From Aristolochia californica (Eukaryota > Streptophyta > Magnoliopsida > Piperales > Aristolochiaceae), in the NCBI GenBank assembly GCA_029961685.1, contig JARWKL010000007.1:3988708-4052707 (forward strand): DNA of 64,000 bases. Direction: 5' to 3'. A program made the translations under genes and the position numbers. Below, piece after piece: positions 57,201 through 64,000 of the stretch; the first letter of the stretch is position 1; every line of letters starts with the position of its first letter. A model generated the notes under the pieces. The model made no database searches, was not told where the DNA came from, and saw nothing but the letters and a program-made list of their open reading frames with translations.

Positions 57201-59640
57201 AACTGTGTTTGGCTTGTGAGGTGGAAGTGATGAATCCCTATGACATATATGAATAAGATAAGAATGTCTTTAATATTAATATTACTTTTAAATTAAATAA
57301 AATAAGATTAAAGTTGGAAATTGGTATATATAGGATTTTACTCATTAGATTTTCTTGTGCGTGAGTTTTTTCCCACTGTATTATTTTGACATCTTATCCA
57401 AATATTTGTTAGAAATGGAAGAAAAGAATGAATGAGCATGGGCTTTCTTCCCTGAGAAGATGAACGAGAAGTAAAAACCTTGTGGAGAGTTGAGGCAAAT
57501 GTGAGTGGATGGAGTGCCTTCTTACTTTAATTGCTGGAAAGGAAAGAAGATGTTGATCTTATTCTCTTATCAGGATGCAATTGAAGTCTGTTTGTTAGTT
57601 ATGTAGCAGTGGAGCTTTCAAAAATTTCGCGCTCTGCTTGATTGACTTGAGAGATTTACTAGAAAGCCATACACCTCTGATTGGTGAAACAAATGGTTAC
57701 ACCCTAAGCTGGATAGCTTCTTGGTGGTTGAGTTAGTGTGATCCTCGTTGATCTCAACCACCATCTCCATCTTTACAGGTGGATGCCTATGGATGTTGTC
57801 AATTGGTGTATTGCTTCAAAGGTGAATTGAAATAGGTTCAAGTGGGTTGGTTATGAAAATCTTGGATCTCCTAATGTGAACAAGCCAATGATATTTGTCT
57901 GCCCCATATTGGTTAATTTTAGGTTTGCATTGAATCTCCCTTCAGACTATTGATTGAGGTACTAACTTGAAATTTTATGTGATTTATGATTCAGCTTCTA
58001 ACTCGAAGTTCAATGTGATTTATGATTGTGCTTCTAACTTGAGTTTCTAACTCATTGTGTAACTGACAGATAATAAAATTACTTATTTAACTGGTTGCTT
58101 GGTATGGTGGATTTAGACAAAGTTTAGATGTTCAGAGGGTTCAAATTGTTTAGTAACTACAGTCTCTACTTTTAGGTTTACTATATTTATATCCTTTCTT
58201 TTTAGAGTCTCTGAAGTTGCTGAATGTGACTAGTTATGTGAAGCGAGTACCAGTGAGCTCAACAGAGAGGACTTTTTAGGTAGATATAGGATTACAAGAG
58301 GAGAGAAATCAATTTGCAGAGAAGATACCACTGCAATAAGGGATCTCAATTCGTGCTGCACTCAACTGGTTGTCTGTGGAAGAGGAGAAGGATGAGGGAA
58401 TTCTTTTCTGACGAAGGTTGGTCTCCATGTTTAGAATTATTTTTATACGGATTTGTAATTATTTTCTCTACTGTCAGGGGATCTCATCTCCCCATTAGTA
58501 AAAATAATTCAGCATCAGTTCCATAAGTGTATTTAGTTCTGCGTAGAAATTTATCTTTTTACCCCTTCACCTGTGACACATAATAACATTCTCATAAGAC
58601 CTTAATGGTAAAGCTGTTTGAAAAGGCTGTCCGAGCTAAACTGCCTGAATTCTATAGAAAATAAAATAAAATCAAATTTTGATCCTTATTATTTTTTAAA
58701 ATAATTAATAAAAAAAGAATTTGATTATTATCTTACTAATTATATTTAGAAATAATGGTAGTATTTTTTTTTCTAGACCTTACGGGTTGATTCTATTTCA
58801 TTTTTCGCAAGACAAAGCCTAACCAACATTGGACCGGACGGAACCGTGACCCGGTACAATCTCCAATATCGGACCAAACATCATCGTGTCACCGACATCA
58901 GCGACAGTGCTACATGGACCGACTCACCAAAGCTGGCGTTATGCTGGCCTACTCGCGCGACTAATAAATGCGTTCCGCTCTGTAAGGGTCTAGTTCTGTT
59001 TCCCATATGGGTCCCACGTGGTGTCCCATGATTCGTTGCTTACTCGGCGTCGCCATCTAATTTTCGACTTTAAGACAGATTACTACCATTTTCCAGCTAA
59101 CAAAACCCACTCACAAGTCACAGGCACCGCCGGTCTTTACGATAACATGTTTTATTCTACGTTCTTAATGCGAGACTCGTCTGACCGAATACTTTTCCTT
59201 TTATCCGCTACGACACCCTGACTCACTAATGACTTGCAATCTGAAAGTAAGTCAGAAGCGTAGCATCTTAACTATGTCTCCCCTTGTATTTATCGAATAA
59301 ACTTTTGAATTCAATCGACGCCCGCCTTGTCCATCAAAACGGATCCCGGGCGTTCACCGAAGACGTGATAATCAGTTAGAAAGTACTCCAAAAGTCGAGA
59401 TATTCTTTTCTTCCACAGAGGGGTCCATCTCTCGAAATGAACGGATCCGATTACTTGAACACAACCTGGAGTGGGTCCCTTTCTTGTGTAAATTAACCCG
59501 CTATTGAAAAAATCGAGTACTCCGTCGCAGGTGTCCCCATAGATTTACCCGCACTTTCGACTCCGTTTCAGCGTTCTCTCTCTTCCTCCTGCGCGCCGCA
59601 AAACGCCATAAACTGTATCTTCTGCTCCACTCCAAACTAG
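57201..59640. other. Intergenic and NDR promoter
   Basis: 57240-58780 is AT-rich without a gene. 57950-58050 carries an imperfect tandem repeat (GTGATTTATGATT with CTTCTAACT). 58665-58765 resembles the AT-rich foldback block at 15195. 58800-59640 is GC-richer and probably the upstream region of the kinase gene. Confidence 0.5.
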
Positions 59641-59950
59641 ATTTTTTTTTATAAAGAATTAATTTCCGAATCGAAGCCATGGGAGATGATTATAAATTTG
59701 GAGACAGATAAGCTCACCTCGATTCCTCACTTTATCCAACGCTTCGCTTTCAGATCTCGCAACGGAAATGATAAATCCTCTCGCTGTTATACACTGGAAA
59801 GCTCCTAGTGTCAGCTGAGCTATCGTTTTCTTGTCCCTTTTCCTACAATCCGCGTCGATCGTGCGGGACCACGGAGGATTTTGCGAGCTCTGAGATGTGT
59901 ACAAGGGGAAGAGCATGAGAGTTTGGATCTGTGATTATTAGAGGTTAGAG

Positions 59951-62900
59951 ATGGAAGGAGGGGATGTTGGAGGCAAGTTGAAGGAAGCGCGGTTTGCGGA
60001 CGGATTCCGGTCTGAAGGCTTTGTTATCGGACACGAGATGGCTGTTTCGTCTCCCGTGACGAGGCAGAAGGCTGCGGCGGCCAAGCAGATTATTGAGAAT
60101 CATTATAAGAATTATCTTCAGGGACTTCAGGAACGGAAGGAGCGGTTAGTAGCTCTTTAGTTTGTTTTAGTGCTGTTATAGAGTCCGGGCGAATTGTGCG
60201 AATTGGCGTGTGTATGAGATAAATGCGGAGGACGTTTGGCTGCATTCGCGCGAAAGTTTGCTTTTCCTCGTTTGCATGGGCTCTTTTATTTACAGATGAA
60301 TTCGAATAATAATTGTCTTTTGTGATTGGAGAATTGGTTGGAGTGAGCTTTGTTTGAGTTCGAATGCTGTCTGTGACTGCTTTCTCGTGGTTTCGTATGG
60401 TTTTATTTCAGGTTGCATGCGCTGTCTTTGTTTTCCTTGTTGAAATATCATTACTTCAAGCAACTAAAGTTAGTAGGTATTTAATGTTTTGAATTTCTGG
60501 AAAAGAGATTTAATGCATTGACTTTATTTTTAATTTGAGTATATTGAGCTTCTATTTATAATACAGGAAAGATATAGAATCATAATGAAATTAAACTACT
60601 CAAGTCTCAATTACACCTAGAGTTTGACTCCTAAAGTGTAAGTCCTAAAATAATTAAACAACTGAACATGAATAGAAGACCAAAATAACTAAACCTCCTC
60701 TAGTTGATACTCTCATGAGACTTCTTACCATGAGACAGTTAAATTTTGCCATATTAATTATTGCTCTTTGAGACTTCTTTCTGTGAGAGTCATTTTAATA
60801 TTCTTTCGTATTCATCTTCAATCTTCTTTGACTGAAAAAAATTCTTTATAGATGCAAAATCTGATATACGCTAGTTTTTAAATTTGATATCTTGATTAAC
60901 ATTTGTGAATCCATTCGTAGGGCTGACCTATATACACTAGTTTCTAGTTTTCATTTAACACTTATATCAACCTAAACTTGTCTCCATAAGCAATTGAGAC
61001 TCATAGGTGGTCCATTTGCGCTTAGGAGATTCAGGCTCATAACTGATTTCATCTATTCTTCTTGATTGAAAGTATTTAGATTTTGAATAACTTCACCAGT
61101 TAATTAACTCAATGTAGAATGAAGCAATGTGACAGGAAGCTTATTTCTGTATCTACTTTCTGGTTCTACAATGTAATACTTGTCTACTAATGAGGGAAGT
61201 ACAGGATTTTTGGTAAAAAAGAATTCATAACTAGTCGAGTTGCTAGACATCTACTTTCTGGTACAACTATGGTAAATGTTTCTGCTATGTGAGGATTACA
61301 GATTTTTCGGTAAAAAGAATTCATAACTTATGGAGTCGCTAGACTAGAAGAGATCACTGATTACAAGTGATAGTTCATATGAAATGAAGGGCTAGCATTG
61401 ATTGCATTTTTTTAGTAAAAAATAATTCATCACTTGTGGAGTTGCTAGTCTGAAATTGATCACTTATAACAAGTGGTAGTTCACAAGAAATGAGGGGCTA
61501 GCATTAGATGCTTGAGCTAAATTTTTTATGCATGAGTTGTTGGCAGGTTGATCCACAATCTTAGGTTGATCGAGAATCTTGCAAGACACTCTTATTTGTC
61601 CTAATGGTTAGACATGTTATTCTATAAACTTTGACCTGATACTTACTTTTAGTTGAAAGAGAAGCTGGTTCAAAGTGCTGCTGTCATTCAAAATTTTGAT
61701 TATCAATAATCTCTTGCAATCTTTCTAGTAGTTAATTTTTGTAAGACCATCCAAACTTCATTTGATAACTACCTGCTTTAGCCATTAAGATCCAGAGGAA
61801 TTAGATTTTGCTAAATAAAAGTCATTTAACTCAGCCAAGTCAATCATAGAGGATGCTTGGCTTGGAATAGCTTTAGGCATCTTGGTTTTCAAGCATCAGA
61901 CAATATAAACTTCTTATGTTCAGCTTCTTACAGAGATTGAATATCTCTTGTTTTTGTTTCAGACGTCAAGCACTTCAGAGGGAAGCACAAGAAGCTCAGG
62001 TCTCAAATGAAGAAGAACAGGAGATGCTTAGAAATTTGGAGCGGAAAGAAACAGAATACATGCGAACACAAAGGAGTAAAGTTGGCATTGATGATTTTGA
62101 GCAGTTAACTGTTATTGGCAAAGGGGCCTTCGGAGAGGTAATGGCAAACCTGTGCTGATGAATAATATGCATGTCAGCTCAAATGTTTCGGTTTTGAATA
62201 CTTAGGATGATTATGTAGTTAGTGGTTTTAGTTCAATAATTCGGTTTTGAGTACCTAGGATGATTACCTATTTAGTGTTTTATTTAGATTGACATTTTAG
62301 AGATGCATGATCAGGTCAAATTACTTGAGTGACTGGCTACCTGTGGGTAAGTAGTGATTTCGTGTAGTCACTCTAGCTATTTTTGAAATTCATGACCTAC
62401 AATGTGGAAAAGACATAAATGTCCCATCCTTTCAATGTTGTTACTACAAGGGGCTGGAAAGAGCTGTCTGCAATTGATGTGGCTCAGTTCCAGAAGCGAT
62501 AGTCCTATGTTAAGAGGATTAGTGGAGTTGAATTTGTGGGTAAAATATCTCTATTGAAAACTTGATTGCTATCCAATGGATTATAGATAACTCTGTACGA
62601 TGTGCTCAAAGCTTGTATTGCCACTGTCATATCACTGAATTTGCCAGCCCATGTAGCACTCTTTTTTGTTATTGAGGGCAACATTATTGCTATAAGAGAA
62701 AGAAGGCCAGTAAAAAATAGTGTGTAGCAACATGTATTTATACAGGTAAAATCCTCTAATAACTCTTTTACTGATGGTGAGGTTACAAACTTACAAGGTT
62801 TAGCCTCTCTCTAGGTAGAAGTTGGATCCATGATACTGCCTTCTAATGCTCTTTCCTATGGATTGCCAGTGTACCATTATGTTATGTTGTGCTTGAACCT

Positions 62901-63747
62901 GTATGTTATGTTGTGCTTGAACCTGTATGTTATGCGAGCTTTGGTACATTGCACATGTTATCTTAATTAATGGAAAAGTAACAGTCATATTTTGGTTTTG
63001 GGAGCTTGTAATTTCTCCAAAAGAGAGCAAGAAGGTCAACCCAACAACTTACATGAAGTACATGTATCTTTAATGTTGGGTCTAGATCCATCTTCAAATG
63101 ACTAGCCAAAGTTAGAAAACCTCTTCCCAAGTAATAAGAATAGGATCTTTTGAATTTCTGATCCATGTGGGACTACTCTTACACTCTCTCTCTCTCTCTC
63201 GCTCTCTCGTGTATGGCTATATGTGGACAGTTTTAGGTAGTGACCAATGTTTAAACACTTGCTCTGATACCATGTTTAAGTTAGCTTTAAGTCCACAAAA
63301 TGGTTAGTCAAAGTTAGAAATGCCTTTTCTGAAGTGATAAACATACGATTTTTCTAGTCTTGGATCCATGTGGGACTATTATTAACATACGATTGAGGAG
63401 CATGAGACATATTTTGTGGGAGGTCTGGAAAAACAGAAAAGATGCAATCATCAGTTCCTATTAGTCTTTTTGATGGACTTGTTTATGAACCCAACTTTTG
63501 CTTCCAGACTCGTTACTCTCGTGCAGGATAGAATAAGAAATAAAAACTCATATTATTTCTTTTTGACATTGTAATTGTGCTACTTCTCAGATGGTAGAAA
63601 GCCTGTTGTTATTAAGAGTTTGATTTCCTTTGTCCTGAGTATGAGCTTGCTTCATCAATGTAGGTAAGGCTTTGTCGGGCCAAAAATACTGGACAGGTGT
63701 TTGCCTTGAAGAAATTGAAGAAATCAGAAATGCTCAGTCGTGGACAG
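59951..63747 (+). CDS. NDR-family AGC Ser/Thr kinase, 5' part
   Basis: Three exons are inside the window: 59951-60144, 61963-62137 and 63664-63747, joining in frame for 151 residues. The gene runs off the right edge; a CAG/GTTGG at 63995-64000 may start the next exon. Residues 32-105 form the N-terminal regulatory region that binds MOB proteins (TRQKAAAAKQIIENHYKNYL, NLERKETEYMRTQR). The kinase domain begins with DDFEQLTVIGKGAFGEV (glycine loop 117-124) and FALKKLKK with the ATP lysine near K139. The short N-terminus suggests the AT5G09890-like plant NDR clade. NDR kinases with MOB1 control polar growth and cell proliferation. A 5'-UTR of some 250 bp is likely, with TTTTATAAAG near 59648. Introns 1 and 2 hold LTR-element remnants. 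Confidence 0.9.
60485..60870 (-). mobile_element. LTR fragment, same family as 4707-7019
   Basis: 60485-60822 aligns with the LTR family (TTTATAATACAGGAAAG, AATTAAACAACTGAACATGAAT, GACTTCTTTCTGTGAGAGTCAT) but is strongly diverged. A short internal piece (AAAATTCTTTATAGATGCAAAA, matching about 5118-5140) follows after a deletion. It sits in intron 1 of the kinase gene. Confidence 0.7.
62881..62934 (+). repeat. 24-bp tandem repeat, 2.25 copies
   Basis: The unit GTTATGTTGTGCTTGAACCTGTAT starts at 62881 and 62905 with a partial copy at 62929. It lies in intron 2 of the kinase gene. Confidence 0.95.
63074..63390 (-). mobile_element. TRIM-size LTR element
   Basis: Two related repeats start TGTT at 63074 and 63273. 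They share GACTAGCCAAAGTTAGAAA-like sequence and a downstream GATCCATGTGGGACTA. On the minus strand the 12-base primer-binding site TGGTATCAGAGC (complement of 63261-63272) abuts the LTR ending TTAAACA exactly. The interior is under 100 bp, mostly a (TC)n run, so it is a miniature non-autonomous element. LTR ends are approximate. Confidence 0.7.
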
Positions 63748-64000
63748 GTATAAGTTACCTATATTTTGTTTGGGCATTCCTATTTGTTGTGAGCATAACT
63801 AGTCTACAGGAGAGTTTGAGACCATGGCTAATGCATGTTTAAACCTGTCGATCACTGGAACCTCAAAGGTCTCTTATGCCATAGGTAGATTCCTCAAGGG
63901 ACACTACCATGCCCATGCATTAAGTGTCTGATTACCAAAACTCATGGTTTATATCAAATCAGTTATCTGAGATATTCTGTCAATAAACCTATCAGGTTGG

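Noticed and set aside
63995..64000. Fourth exon of the NDR kinase at the window edge
   Set aside because: CAG/GTTGG could be an acceptor, but five bases are too few to confirm; the family usually continues V-E-H, which GTTGG does not give.

Overview
The window is nuclear DNA of a flowering plant, most likely a dicot-type angiosperm. The genes carry many introns with GT..AG borders, the intergenic DNA is AT-rich, and Copia, LINE, hAT and small LTR elements are scattered between genes and inside introns. All products have close counterparts in Arabidopsis. I cannot name the species. Exon borders below were placed by hand from reading frame, splice-site consensus and remembered family sequences, not by alignment.

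Layout. 1-565 is the 3' end of a decayed Copia element. 1774-14328 (+) is a ten-exon gene for a TRIPP-like subunit of the TRAPPII trafficking complex, with two introns enlarged by transposable elements. 15938-17116 (+) is a single-exon plant gene of unknown function, followed by a CpG-rich gene-free stretch with four CACGTG boxes. 19605-26103 (-) is a 13-exon CLASRP (CLK4-associating SR) splicing protein. 26519-28754 is a decayed hAT transposon just upstream of it. 28755-33533 is AT-rich intergenic DNA. 33534-34219 (-) encodes a DUF1685 protein and 35840-39604 (-) a plastid DCL (DUF3223) protein. 40224-42466 holds an LTR fragment and a block of degenerate telomere-type repeats between two 68-bp direct repeats. 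44660-45898 (+) is plastidial NAD-malate dehydrogenase with a long 5'-UTR intron. 46996-48495 (+) is the HAKAI-type RING protein. 49890-57200 is a large dead LINE invaded by a foldback structure and a solo LTR. 59951 to the right edge (+) is an NDR-family AGC kinase cut off by the window end.

The genes do not form a pathway or operon; they are independent housekeeping and regulatory genes (membrane trafficking, splicing, plastid rRNA maturation, plastid redox metabolism, m6A writing, NDR kinase signalling). From memory, several best Arabidopsis counterparts lie in one part of chromosome 3, so the window may preserve ancestral gene order.

I found no clearly new biological system. The items most worth a second look are a non-autonomous Copia-like LTR family at four loci, the telomere-type repeat block between long direct repeats, a foldback structure nested in the LINE, triplicated acceptor-like sequence in the CLASRP gene, and the CACGTG-rich gene-free island.
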